From contig NC_090952.1 in assembly GCF_040807025.1 (NCBI RefSeq), positions 3,100,001 to 3,164,000 of the forward strand: a DNA stretch of 64,000 bases, written 5' to 3'. The notes beneath the pieces are model-generated. The model saw only the letters and a list, made by a program, of their open reading frames with translations, was not told where the DNA came from and ran no database searches. Every line of letters begins with the position of its first letter. Within the stretch, counting starts at the first letter, position 1. The translations under genes and the position numbers were made by a program. Source of the stretch: Struthio camelus (taxonomy: Eukaryota > Chordata > Aves > Struthioniformes > Struthionidae). Below are positions 22,703 through 48,700 of this stretch, one piece after another.

Positions 22703-25700
22703 CTGCTTGTGTAGATTGTTACCTAGTGACACGTTTGTGGTTTTCTATGAGCAGTCATACTTGAGATCAAATGTATGTTTGCGGCTTAAGCACTGCTGCA
22801 AAAAAAATGTATGTTACTGATGTTTTAAAGCAAGTCCACGGCACCAGGGTAGCACGTGCAGTGAAGACTAAATCCTGCAATACATCATTTTGATGTCTTT
22901 CTCTTATATAAGTTATTTAAAATTGATTAAAATATTTATTGTACTATTTTGTTTACTGAATGGACCATGATGCTAAGAAAAACCTGCAGTGAAGGAGATA
23001 AAATAGTCAGACCCCTTGGAAGAAAGCGCCTTTTCATTTGCTTGAGGGTTTAATACAAGTTTTAATCAGACAATAATGAATCTCAGGTTTCTCTTTAAGC
23101 TCTGGGGAACAAAGTTCTCCCTTGAAGACCAATTGTTTTGTCCTACTAAAGTTCTTGCAGCTCGGTCTGAAGAAAGCAGTTGCTGATCAAAACTAGTCAC
23201 AATTTTGTGGACTTGCTGGAAGTTTTGAAGAGACAGTATTTGCCTTTATAAAAGGCTATTTGCTTTCATGGGTAATAGCTGTAGTAATCAAGCCAGCTGA
23301 GGGATATATAGGTGATCAAGCTATTAGTGTTTTTCTAACAGTAATAGTGTTCAGGCTGTGATCACTGCTACAGAAGTCCAGATACCTCAGGAACTGCTCG
23401 TTTCCTGTAGTGTTGCAAAAAGCTCATCAGTACTGATGTTTTCACACTTTATTATACTAGTCATGCTCTTTGCAAACATCCCTTACCATTAAAAGCTGAG
23501 CAGCCTGTCAAGGAAATAGTGCAGGTCTGGTTCAGCTATTTACTTGTTACTTTGTAACAATCAAAGTCAGAGGTTGAAAGTCCAAGGTAGTAAATCACTG
23601 CTTTTTGTTAGTGGTCACAACTTGTCTCCTTAGTTAGTGTTACTCTTTTTATACAGTCTGTGAACAATTTTATGGCTGTAGAGCATTTTGGACTGTTCAA
23701 ATAAAGGTTCTGCCAATACTAGCTTCTAGCATTAATTATGAGTATATAATATATAGATCTGTGTGTAGCAGCAGGCATTTTATAAGTAGTAACAGATTAG
23801 GTAATGGTAGTGAATTAATGCGGGCATTATACATGTAAGTTTACCCCCTATATAAATATCAGGAAATTAAAAGTATTTTATTCGAGTAATATACGATTCT
23901 TGTTATAGCACTTAAGTCTCAGACTTAAACAATTTCTTTCTTTCTTTGAAAATGTGTTTGAAAGATGGAGGAGGAGGGTAGAAAGAGGGGAAAAAAAATG
24001 CACCTAAAATTCTACTCTTCCCCCCAGCCTTCCCCAAAAAGGGTAGATGAAAGTAGCAGCAGCCTGTAATACTGATGATACAAAACAATGTATCATTACT
24101 TCCCACCAGCTGCCAAACACACTGTAGTGCTTTTGAAGACATATCAATTCAGGCAGTAAACTAATTGTGCCATTATCTCATTCTTCAAGTGGAATCTAAA
24201 ACAGAGGAATGTTGTCATTGCACATGACAGTGTGGAGCTTACATTCAGGTGCATATGTTCCTGCTCGGAATGACTTTTCCTTCATTCAAAAGTAAAGGAA
24301 ACACCTTTCTGAGCCAATGCAGAATGCCACTGTCAGGATCTAATGCTAATTTACTATAACAAGGATGCACGTGAGAGCAGTAAGCAAACAAGCATTCCAG
24401 GTATGCCAGGACAGGAAGAGGAAGACTGGCACTGAGCTTCCCAAGAGGAGAGAAAGAAGAGAATCTCTCTAAATCTTTTTGGCACATTGCCTTGTGATGC
24501 ATTTCTCTCTCCCAGTAGGTCAAAACAATTACTTTTTTCCTCTTAAGGCATAGGCTACCTTTCTTCCTCTTCCCCATCCTCATTTAAGAGCTTACCTTTA
24601 CTGTTTTGAGATCTGATATTTGCATTTTTTTGAAGAAATATCTTGATTCTGGTAGACTTTGAATTACTCTCTTCATCGCTCCTTTTTCTTCAGCTGGGTA
24701 ACTTCTTCAGGCTGGCTACAGACTTCTGGTGCAAAAAAGCAGAGCTATAAATATCGGTGGAAGGTTTGATGTAAACGTGCTTGTTTGGAGAAAATTAAAA
24801 TTTGTGTATCTTGAGACAGAGACCAGCCTAGTCTGTCTTTCCCTCCCTCATCTGATATTCTCAAATATTCAGAGATGCATTCCTCCATAAATTTTAAAGA
24901 CAGAAGAGTCCATTCTCAAAGATCACAGGTTCTATTTTTGACCTAAGGCATAACTTCTTTTTCTTCCTTTTTCAGGACATCAAGCCTAGGTCTAAAAACT
25001 TCAGGTGATGAAAAAGTTCAGCTAGGTCTCTGATTTTAGCAATTCTCAAAAAATGCAGCACCTGGTTCAAATATATAGAATTGTCTAATATTAGGCTTTT
25101 AACAGGCAACTATCTAAATGCAGCATCAACAACGCTGCCTCTGCAAGAAGGTAACAGAATATAAACCCCTTGTCTTGGTTAACCAGTCTTCTCATGGTTA
25201 AGAGATTGATCTTTTGAGGTCTTTCTGCTATAGGTATTCTTCCTCCTCAGAACTTAAATTGCTCTGCTAGCTTTCTCCTCTGATCTGTTTTCACTTGTTT
25301 CCTGTCTGATGCATAGATAGGCGAATGAGACACTTCTTATACCTGGCTCCCCCGAAGTTACTCAAAGCAATACCATTTTCTGCTAATAACTCCCTCTCCC
25401 CTGCTCATCTTTGTGATGAGTCTCCTAGTGCAGTGCTGAAGCTCATGCTAGCTGGTTTTGTCCTTACTTCTAAATCCCTTCAGTATGGCAACACGTTGCA
25501 TGTGAGCCACGCTTTTTGTCCCTAGATATGTTGTAATTCTAGCAGTTGCAGAGCTTGCAATTTTGTTCAGCTTACCATTACCCCGAAGCCCCGTCTGAAT
25601 AACTGATACATTTTTCTACCATTCCTATGGAGTCAAATTGCCTTTTCATCTGCAAATCTGACAGCTCTGACTCTATAGCTCCTCTTAAATCACTTCAAAA

Positions 25701-27859
25701 GGCACGAATGTTCTCAGACTTGAGAGCAGATTCCAGCAAGACTGCATTACTAGCTGTCTTTGGGAAAGTGATTGTCAATTATCGGGCAGTTCTGTCAGTT
25801 AAGAGACTTTTACTCTCATCTGTCCCAAGCCTGTGCAGAACTGTAACTTTTTTACTTGCTCTTATACAAATAATGTTGATTATTCTTAGAAATGCAGGCT
25901 ACAGCTTGATTCCCCTCATTTCCCATTTTCTAGCAAGAGATTTGAAGCTTTTTCTATGAATATTCTTCGTTACTAGTGTATGCAGCGGTGTGTAACACGA
26001 CAGTTAATTTGGTTTGAATCTTCCAGTGCCTCATAATAAAGAGGCATTTAGCTGCTGTATTCAGTATTGTTTACCACTTATTATTGAAGACAAAATGAGA
26101 ACTCCATCCTGTGTGCATAAGCCTCTTTGATTCTTAACTACCACTTAAGTAGCATTAAAAACCAGCAGGAGCTTACCAAGTTTACAAGTATTCCCTGGGC
26201 AACACCTAGTATTGCACTCACACTTTCTCCATAATCCTCAGCAGGCAGCACAGGAGGCTACTTTATCGCGGGGCTTGAGGCAGAACGTGATGGCCTCGCG
26301 TTCTCTGTCCATAGCGCACTCTGAACTCTTCTAGAGGGAAGGAAAACAGTTTGTTCAGAGATTTTAAAAAAACAAAACTATATGAAACACATGAAATATG
26401 TCCTCCTGACCTCAAATAAACTGGCTTTTGTTCTGGGCCACTTTGGGCAGTGATTTACTAATTTTACGCTCCTTCTCCAGGCTGGATCACAGCACCCTAA
26501 AATCACAGGAGATGGTTGCTGCACTCGCTGGGACCATTATTAAGAATCTGTTGTAGGCGTGTGAGGTACCATTGTCTGTGCATATGGATGCGTGACAGGT
26601 TTGCAAAGCAGCATTTTGGATTTGCCAGTGTTGGTGGCTGCACGTCCATTCTGTGTTTGTTCCCGTCCCATTTGCAAGGTCTTATCAAAACTGCGTTTCT
26701 TTGTCTCCTTCCTTAGACTCAAGGCTATGGTGGCCCTTCAGGGTTTGAAATTTGTCTCTCTGTATAACAAATTGTTACTTCAGCCTTTAGAGCATTGATT
26801 CCCGCACATTTCAAGTCTAGAACGACAGCAGTGCTTAGTATCTACTCTGCACCCCATTTAGAAACAAGCTTGTGAAATAAGATAGGTCATCATAGCGTTG
26901 GATTCTTCTCTGCTGGAATCTGCGTAGATTAGAGGAGCATTAGAACAGTTGTCTCCAGAGAATAAAGAAACGGGGTTATCTTACATGCCTGATATTCTGC
27001 TGACCAGAGCTGGAGAAGAACAGGTGCGAGTGAAGAATCCCATCTTTAAAATCACTGGCCTGGACAGGATTTACAGTCAATTTAAATAAGGTACACAATT
27101 AGTACAACTCGAAGGTAATTACGTGGGAATTGTAACTGAGGAAACAGGAAGGGGATGGATTAAAAAAAAGGTTAAAGCTTTGTGTGAAGTAATGGCTCCT
27201 TCCCATGAATCCTGACTTGGAACCCTGCTAGCAGGATTGCATTTCTTACAGCTGCATATCTGTAAATTGGCTGCTAGCAGCAGACTGTGATGGAAATTAC
27301 AGGAAAGGAGTCAGGAATGTAACTGGAAAAAAGGAACATGCTGCTTTCTTTTAGTTTAGGGATAGCAGCACCTCAAAATACTCCTGCCCTAGAATTCCCA
27401 GAACAAGGAATCTCTCCCAGATGAGAGATAAGAGCCCAGGTAGTGGGGTCCAGGGAGACTCTAAGAGACAACAGCTCCACAAACTGCAGGGAAAGCAGTG
27501 AGCCTCACAAGAGAGCTGAGAGAGGATCCCAGGGTCCTTATGGGGGAGTGCAGGTGGAGGCTGTCCATGCATAACCCTCACCCCTTCACCCATGGAGCCA
27601 TCTAGCATAGTCCCCGTTGCACAGTCCACAGCCGACGCCGGGCACGAGGGGCTCAACACTGGCATCTTTCTAAGACCTGCAGGATGCTGGCCGAGTCACA
27701 GCAAATGAGCCTTGGACAACCTTGCCAGGACAAAAAAAAAAAAAAAAAAGACTAGCAGTGATGAAAAACAAACGAGATAAATACAATTAAGCAGCCCACG
27801 GGGACACGATGGAGTAAGCGGCTCCAACCCCGTCAGCAAGCAGAAATCGCCCCACGGGG
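22703..27859. other. Intergenic DNA, no supported gene
   Basis: Only short open frames with no recognised motif. An 18-bp A-run lies at 27732-27749. I looked for downstream remnants of genes that flank POLB in other vertebrates and saw none. Confidence 0.55.
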
Positions 27860-28330
27860 GTGCCAGGACGGCTCAGGACGACAGGAAGGGCGCCCGAGAG
27901 GCAGTGCAGGGCCCCGGCCTGCCCCTCACACAGCCCAGCTCCCAGCCACCCGGGGACAGGGGAAGCAGACTCCTCCTCAACCCCCCCCCCCCAGTCCCAG
28001 ACGCGGGCTGTACGCACCCAGTGAAGCCACGGCCCCGCTCACCCTGGACAGCAGCCGTCCCCAGAGGGCGGTGGGCCCCGCGCCTCCGCTGCCGCAGGGC
28101 CGCCACCACCGCCGCCATCTTGCCGGCGCTCCCGCCCTGCACCGCGCCCATCCGGGGCGGTGCCCGGCGCGCCTGCGCACTGCGGCACTTCGCGGCCCCC
28201 TGCGCGGCGCGAAATGGCCGCCGGGAGGCGCCGGGCGGGCGCCCTCGTCCCCTCGCCCCTTCGCCCCTTCGCCCCCTCCTGGTTTGCGAGGTTTGGCTGC
28301 TCTCCGCTGAATTAGGAAAAAATAACGCAG
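27860..28330. promoter_or_regulatory. CpG-island promoter, probably bidirectional
   Basis: Very CpG-rich. It contains an NRF-1-type site (GCGCCTGCGCAC, 28169-28180) and a YY1-type AAGATGGCGGC element on the minus strand that includes an ATG (28118-28116). On the minus strand this ATG opens a short exon, MAAVVAALRQRRRGAHRPLG.., running into a donor (GTGAGC) at 28042. That suggests a minus-strand first exon of about 76 coding bases (28043-28118) with an N-terminus like a mitochondrial targeting peptide. I found no continuation exon further left, so the gene itself is unidentified. Confidence 0.5.
28043..28118 (-). CDS. Possible first coding exon of an unidentified gene
   Basis: ATG at 28118 in a YY1-type start context (AAGATGGCGG), 25 codons rich in Ala and Arg with no acidic residues, then a consensus GTGAGC donor. 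The promoter island around it fits a housekeeping gene. No second exon was recognised within the next 10 kb on the minus strand, and the leftward neighbour is the POLB pseudogene. It could instead be a non-coding first exon. Low confidence. Confidence 0.25.
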
Positions 28331-30239
28331 AGAGCCTGAGCTCTCCGTGGAAATCCAGGCCCAGACTGCCACTCAGGCCCACCTGACCTGTGGCACACAG
28401 CCCCGAGCCGCAGCGGAGCCGCTTGAAAGGAGCCTGAGCAAGCCAAAAGGCGTTGGAAGGGCTTCCCAAGCGCGGGAGCTGCCTTCGCAGCCGGGGTGTC
28501 TTCTGCGCACAGCCCCCAAGACCCCTGTGATCTCGTCTGGGAGTCACTGCGACCCCCCCCCCCAGCTGCCGCAGGCTCAGACCCGCTTGTTTTGCCCCAG
28601 GCTGCTTGCTGGGCTGGCACGGGGGCGCTCGGGGCCCGGCAGGGTCACGGGCTTGGCGCGGGGGTCTCTGCTCTGTGGGCAGCAGCAGTTCTGGGTGCTG
28701 CCTGAAGGCTACACGGTGCACCCGTCCTCTCTCACGGCCCGGCTGACTCGGTGCCCGTGGATCCCGCACAGCTGCCGTCACGCGGCCGCAGGTGCCAAGA
28801 GGGTGCAGGGGCAGGCGGCAGCGCTGATGGCTCGGGGCGCGCTCGACATCGGTGAGCCTTCCCAATTCCTGAGCGCGCGTCAGGGCGCTCAGTCACTGCC
28901 CTTGCCTTACAAGCAGGAACTGACACAGACGCCCCTTGGGTCAGTTGTGTGCCCTGTGATGGCCTCCCGGCGTTTGTGGCAGCACAAGTGCCACTTTGCT
29001 GCAATAGGCTTGTGTCAGGCCTGAAGCGCAGAGGTACCTCTTCTGTGGAAAGAGAGATCTCCTGGATAAGCGCGGGAAGCCCACACTTCCGACACTCCTC
29101 AGCGGTGCCCTGCCACGAGTCGCTTGAGGAGCATACCAGTGACACATGATGACCGGCTCCTCTCCTAGTCTCACAGGTTTGGGGAGACGCAGGAGGACCC
29201 ACCCTTCCCCATGCAGACCAGAGGACTCTTCTGCCCTTGCTAGGCGATTTGGATGACCTCCCTCCTGTGGAGACAGCCTGGTTCAGAGGTGTGCTGCTCC
29301 CCTCCCTGTACCTTAACCTTTAGGGCAACTTGCTCACAAGGCCTCTGTGGTTTCCTTTCAGCTCTGAAAGAAAACGACCAGTGATCTGTCTAGCTTTCTA
29401 CTTCCACAGCATTTTCACTTTTTCCTTCTTTAGTCATGCAGGCGGGCGATGAGCTTTGTGAGTCTTTCTTTTGTAGGACCTAATGCTCTTTGGTGAGTAA
29501 GCTATGTAATTCTGCCCCTCTCCCCCTGTCTGAGTATCTAGATACTCATTAAAAAGTTGTCTGAGAGATCTAGCTTCACCATGAAATTTTCCTTCATAAA
29601 TGACTAGTCCTACAACCTTCCTCCTTCCCTCCCTCTCTCTCTCTCTATATATATTTTAATAAATCTTAGCAGATTTTTGCTGCGAGAGTGGCAGCAGGAC
29701 ACTACCTGTTTTGAACAATAGTCAGGGGCTTTTAAGCCTGCTGTGAAATACAAGCAACCATCTTTCTTGGTTGGGTTAGAGGAAAAACCCAATAAACTCC
29801 ATATACCCGTTTAGGTACTCTGTTGTCTGACTCACCTGAACACCTTAAACCGAGGTAGGAGACAGAGTTTGCAATGACAAAACATATCTAACAACTTCAG
29901 GACATTCCTGGGGTCCTTGCTCCTGATTTATTGCGCAAAAATGCTATCCTGACTAGTCAGGAGGGTGACTCTTTAGCGAGAACGAGGGGAATGGGGTTTG
30001 CACACTGCACGTATGCAGTCCTCGGGGTGGACAGAACGATTGCTAAAAAAGGCACTGGTCTGCTGTCTGAAGAATCCTGAAGCCCACTTTGGGGTACCCG
30101 AAGCCCCGGCTTCAGCTCTTAAGTCGTAGCCGAATCTCTCCCGGGGCTCCGCCGCCGTCGCGTTGCGTGGAGAGGCCCGAGGAGGGGGCGGCCGAGCTGC
30201 CGCTTCCCAGCGCCCGCGGGGCGAAAAATAAAAAAAAAG
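28331..30239. other. Intergenic DNA between two CpG islands
   Basis: GC-rich to about 29000, then ordinary sequence. A short TC/TA microsatellite lies at about 29630-29657. Open frames here overlap in many phases and look compositional. No gene is supported. Confidence 0.5.
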
Positions 30240-30245
30240 AAAAAA
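30240..30245 (-). terminator. RNA polymerase III terminator of the tRNA gene
   Basis: Six A on the plus strand, read as TTTTTT on the minus strand, nine bases after the tRNA 3' end. A longer, interrupted T-rich stretch follows (30224-30238). Confidence 0.8.
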
Positions 30246-30254
30246 GCTTCTCCC

Positions 30255-30326
30255 TTCCCATACCGGGAGTCGAACCCGGGCCGCCTGGGTGAAAACCAGG
30301 AATCCTAACCGCTAGACCATATGGGA
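30255..30326 (-). tRNA. tRNA-Glu (anticodon UUC)
   Basis: On the minus strand the 72-nt sequence starts TCCCATATGGTCTAGCGGTT (A box) and ends CCCGGTATGGGAA. It carries a B box (GGTTCGACTCC) and a seven-base loop with TTC as anticodon. The acceptor stem TCCCATA pairs with TATGGGA, and no intron is present. It supplies glutamate for GAA/GAG codons. It lies 0.5-0.7 kb upstream of the Rag GTPase promoter, in the opposite direction. Confidence 0.96.
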
Positions 30327-30880
30327 GGCGCTGACAACCAGCCCCTCCGCTCGGCTGATAGCGCGCAACCGCCCGCCACCGTTGCTTCGCCACCGCTCCG
30401 CCCTAGGCATGGGCAGGGGCCCGGCCCAGACGCACCGGCGCGCTCTGCCCCGTGCCCGGGCAGGGACCCCCCCGGACCGGCCTTGGCCCCGCTCTCACTC
30501 CCCGCACGCCCGCTGACACTCAGAGCCCGCCCCTGCTTCCCCGTTGTGGGCACGGCCCTGCTCCCTGGGGGGCCGGCGCGCCGCCGGGTGCCCCCGCCGC
30601 CCGGCACCACCGCCGAGCGGGGCACCACCCGGCCTCCGCCTCACCGGGCGGCGAGCGGCGCCCGGGACTGAGCGCTCGCGGCCAGATCGCCCGGCCTGCG
30701 CCTACCCCCCGCGCCATTCCACGGCGGCCGCCCTCCTCCCGCCACCGCCTCCTCCTCCATAAAGACCCCCCAGGAAGAGCGGTTTGCCCACACGTAAGAT
30801 GGCGGCCGGCGCTTCACTGCCACGCCTTTCCTCCTCCTTCCCTCTCTCGGCCCCGCCCGCCCTGCCGTTGGCGGCGGCGC

Positions 30881-30890
30881 GTCACGTGGC
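30881..30890 (+). promoter_or_regulatory. CLEAR/E-box site 1
   Basis: GTCACGTGGC matches nine of ten bases of the CLEAR consensus GTCACGTGAC bound by TFEB/TFE3; its core is the CACGTG E-box. Confidence 0.55.
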
Positions 30891-30930
30891 GGCAGGGGGC
30901 ACGGGAGCGCGGGAGAGGGCGGGGTGAGCG

Positions 30931-30940
30931 CTCACGTGAC
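30931..30940 (+). promoter_or_regulatory. CLEAR/E-box site 2
   Basis: CTCACGTGAC matches nine of ten bases of the CLEAR consensus. It lies exactly 50 bp from the first site, and both are in the CpG-island promoter of a lysosomal mTORC1 regulator. Confidence 0.55.
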
Positions 30941-31849
30941 CGGCGGCGGCCGCCTAGCGCTGGGTCTCGTGAGCGCCGCTGAGGCGGGGGGGGGGCGGGG
31001 GGTCCCGGGCGCCGCGGCGGGAGCGGGCGAGGTGCCGGCGGCGCGGCGCGGCGCGGCGGGCTGACGCGAGGCCGCGGCTTTGAGGCCTAGCCCGGAGCGG
31101 CTGAAGCGGGGTGCGCTCGGCCCTCGCCGCCCGCTGAGCCCTCCGGCGGGCAGGCCCCGCGCCGCCGCCCGCGGGCACCGCCGAGCCGGCCCGGGAGGCG
31201 CCTGTCGCGGCTAGAGGTAGCGGGGGAGGGGGGGCGGCGGGGCCCGGCAGCGCTGCCCGGGCCGGGGGGAGCCGTTGGCGGGCCGAGCGGGTGGGCGGGG
31301 GGCGCGGGGTGGGGCGGCCCCGGCGGGCGGGGAGCCCCGGGGGAGGGCGCGGAGGCCGCGGCCGCGCTCGGCTCGGTGAGCGGGGCTGCCGGGGGCACGG
31401 GGGGGGGGTGGGGGTGGGGAGCATCGGGTTTGGGGCATGTGACTCACTGGTCATGGGTTGCTCAGTGCGCGGCGGGGATTCATCCTGACTCCGCGTGTGT
31501 GCGTGGAGGCTGGAGCTGTGCGGCAAGCCTCTGAGCGCGCCTCTGGGCGCTCGCTGCGTGTGTCTTGCTGAGGCTTGTTTTGGCTGTGCGGTTAAGGGAG
31601 CGTTGTTCATCCTGGGTGTGTTAGGGGATTTGTCTTATAACGAGAAGCTTTCCTTAAAGTTTGCCTTTAGCAGTAGCGTCTGGAACAGAGGCTGTCGCGG
31701 GGTGGAGGTTGGGATGAGCTCTGTCAGTTATGGGAGCGCTTCCCCTTTTGCATGACGCTTCTGTGGGTGGAATTTGGATGCTTCAAGTGAAGCCTATAAC
31801 AGAGAAGTAGAGCAACATAACGAGGTGGTCTTGTCTCTGTAGGTGGGTG

Positions 31850-45326
<13,477 letters not shown>

Positions 45327-45772
45327 ACATTGGCCAAGGCACATGGTCTTTGGGGGGAGAAAAAAATGAATTGGAACTACATTTTCTTTTTTAGGAGAAT
45401 CTAACAATGTGGATGTCTTTGTGGGCTTTGAAATGAGTGTGCTGCTTACCACCGCAATCTTTATTTTTTCTCCTTTTAACGTTGGACACTAGTCGCTCAG
45501 ATAATGTCTGGATACACTGCGGACCTTCAGAAGAGACTTCCTGGCATATATGGGATTGGGAAGAAGCAAGGACAGGTGATGTGCACATGGTCTCATACTT
45601 CCGGTTGTCACAGTAGCACATGGCAGAGCCTTTTTGAGTGTTCTGCTCCCAGGTGATCATACAAATCACAGGGATGGAATATTTACTATTTTATCGGTAG
45701 GTTGCTAGAACACATTTATAAATTTCTCCTTATCTTCAGTCATGAAAATAAATTTTTGCTACCAGGGATTTT
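45327..45772 (+). other. RRAGA: 3' UTR and polyadenylation signal of the Rag GTPase gene
   Basis: The sequence after the TGA at 45324-45326 has no further open frame of note. An AATAAA signal is at 45747-45752, so cleavage is expected about 15-25 bp later. Alternative downstream sites are possible. Confidence 0.65.
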
Positions 45773-48700
45773 GGATCCTAGAGCTTTGGAAAGTGGGCTT
45801 TCTTTCTCCTAAAATCTAGGGCAGCTTTGGCAAGCAGATGTAAAATGGCTACATTTCTCCTTACATACTACTTGGTGGGGGGGTTGACTGAAAGCCATTG
45901 CAGACTTTCATTTGAGAGCTCTTCATGTTGAGGCAAAATTCACTCAGTGGGTCAATCAGTCAGGATAACATTGGTCTCGTTACATCACTTTGTCAAAGTG
46001 ATGAAAAGGTCAGAGTGAATAGAAGGAGCCAATGGCCCTTATTTCCCAGGCAGTGAGAGACAGTCTTGGCATGCCAGGTCTTCATCCTGGTGAGCCAGGA
46101 GATGCTGACGTGGGCAAGTAGGAGTACTAGAATGTGATTGTTATGGGTTGTGTGTGCATGAGCTATATTAGCTATGTTTGCGAAGAGCCAGTTGGACAGT
46201 GTCTGACAGCAATATGACTTGACATTACCGTCTATTTTTAGTGAAATTTTTGTGTGCATTTCTATTAAACATAGGAGCAACAAAAGCACTGTGAGTTAGG
46301 GGAATCTCTCTGACTTGGTGGATGGGAGTTGATGCTTGTCAAAGCATCTTTTTCCTTTTTTTTTTTCTTGCTGCATCAAATTACTATATACATATAAAAA
46401 AAAAAAAAGTGTGGTGAATCTGAACCTGAGCCTGGCTCTCCACTTTGTATTCTCTGAATCATGCCTTTCTCCTGTATCCGTGCCTACACACATACTGGGG
46501 GAAAAAAATCTGAAAGGGTGAGTCTTATGCGAAAACCGAAAGCTAAAGTGCACATCTTGGCTGGAGAGCTGAAGATGGGTTATCCACAAACTCTTTCATT
46601 AATTCTGAATCGTTACAATATTAAACACCCATGTCTTGCACCGCCTACTCAGCAGATGTATTTGTAATATGTAAGGCGAGGTATATTTTCAATGAGAATC
46701 ATCAAGTCGGCATCCCTGTGGGAGTGGAACTCTGCTACCAAGATTCTTATTAAAAATTCAAATGTCTGAGTTGCTGGAGAACTTGTGAATGGACTAGAGA
46801 TGCCGAAGTCTTCAGTGCTGGTAGGTGTGGAAAACGGTATCTGTTCTGGAATGGGAAGAGCCAATCTCGCCCATCCACGGCACGATCGGTTTTGTCTGAT
46901 GTCTGGCTGGAGCAAGTCAAAATGCAACCACTGTTTCCTCTTGCAGATGCTCCCCTGCTGCTTTGACGAGGTCAGTCCCTGCTTTCACTCCAGTCAATAG
47001 AAGCATTATGGTTTTTTGCACCCAAACCCTGCCCTCTGTGCTGCTCAGCAAAGCAGGAGGATGAATAGCTTTTGCGCAGATGCATACGTTGTCGGGAGTC
47101 TCTGGAACTTCAACTTCAGAAGCCTCCAAGCAACTCCCGGGAAGGACTCCGCTCGCCGAAGGCGGGCAGGCCGCTGTCAAGATTGCAGGAAAGGGGAAGA
47201 CTGCTTAGGGCTGCAGTTCCAGTGCAGGCTGAAACACCTTCTGTTGAGAGCGCTCCTTCATAGGTAGAGAGCTGCTGGTGAAAACGAGATGGAGGAAGGG
47301 GGAGTGGGAAAGTCACTGCTGTTATTTCCATGGTTACAAAAACTAGTGGGGTTTATCTCTTGCTCTCCACAGAGAGCAGTCTGCGAGTTGCCATTCAGAT
47401 TCCGTAGAGGATGAATTTTTTAGCATATGAAGTGAAAATAAAAAGAAAAAAAGCAGAGTGGGAGAAGCAAGTAGCAAACTGGTGCCAAGGAAGAGCAGTC
47501 TCATAGCTGGTAGATGGGAGTGAAACCCAGTTTGCAGGGATGCTGGCTTGCTGAAGCCTTCCCAAGGCCAGTGGTACAATGATGGTAGCTGAGGTACTGC
47601 TATTTTATCTTACTGCAAATCTGTTTTCCTAAAGCGTGTATATTTTGAGGGTTCTGGAAAATAACCTTTTGCTCTCTGGCAGAGATGCAACTTGTGCTGC
47701 TTTGTGTACACATCCTCTAACACCGCTGTCAAGCGAGTGTCAACAGTGTTGATGAAAATAAGCTGATGGTTTTATTTCAAGACAACTCACTTAACTCACT
47801 TACCTTTTGACAGTATGGTGTTGTATTTTGTTTCTATGTCTCCCCCAAACCAAACTTCGAGGTCTTTTTTTTTTTTTTTCCTCGCTCTTTTTTTTTTTTC
47901 CTTCTAAGTCTGGGGTAACTCACTACCAGTAGAGGTCAGTGTGCAGCTGTGCTGTTCAGGATGCTTCCCCGGGACTAGCAGCCAAACTCTCCCAGCCTTT
48001 CAGAGCAGCAAGGTTTTGTGGATCGAGATCCAACACCCTCGTCCTAACCTCCGGAAGACTTGTTCCCAGATTAACTAGGGCAATAGTAAGGCTTTCTGTT
48101 TCAGTAGCTCTAGAGACTGTTGCTATTAAAAATAATAATCCCTCCAAAACCTGCTACAGCAGCTGCAGGTACAAACATGCACACAGCCCTACCCCTGTCC
48201 CAAAGAGCCAAACGACTAATATCCGAAGAAGACCTGAGAGGTTTAGCCTTTTCTTTAGGGCTTCACGCTACATACTGTAGAAACTTCCTGTCACCCAGAA
48301 CTAAAGTTTAAGACAAAACTAACCTGCATGTACCCAAAAGACAGTGTCCATCTTTTGGACATCAGTCATGTAGATGCTTTAAATTCTCACTGTCCTGCCC
48401 AGCCCTGTTCCTTTCCAAATGATAGCTTTCATCTCTAAGCTCCTGTGTGAGCTGGCCTGGGAGTGAGTTTTACTGAGGATGGGGATGGAGAGATGATGGA
48501 GCGGTGGCTGAAAGCTCAGCTGTTCCTTTTTAAATTAATAAGGACAGGTTGGAATTGCCTGTGTATAGCTTAGTTCTGTTCTTCTTTGCTCATTGCTTCT
48601 CTAACCGCTTCCTTCCTGCCGCCTGAATTGGACTAAGCAAAGACGAAAAAATGCTTTTGGTATCAAACTGAGAATTATTCTTCTTTGAAGTGTCAGTGAT

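Larger units (their letters stand above)
30380..31420 (+). promoter_or_regulatory. CpG-island promoter of the Rag GTPase gene
   Basis: A dense CpG island without a TATA box. It contains a YY1-type element (AAGATGGCGGC, 30797-30807) and two E-box/CLEAR-type sites at 30881-30890 and 30931-30940. Possible donors for a non-coding first exon are at 31216 (AGAG then GTAGCG) and 31376 (GCTCG then GTGAGC). The true transcription start and first exon cannot be fixed from sequence. The next exon (31843-31876) holds the start codon. Confidence 0.75.

Noticed and set aside
22491-22820. Plus-strand 109-aa open frame
   Set aside because: It reads the last POLB block in the wrong frame; the frame matching POLB is the one ending REPKDQTE.
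27351-27665. 104-aa minus-strand open frame, tested as second exon of the 28118 start
   Set aside because: No acceptor or phase fit and no recognisable protein.
27873-28865. 330-aa minus-strand open frame
   Set aside because: It runs through a CpG island where stops are rare and crosses a likely splice donor; composition, not a gene.
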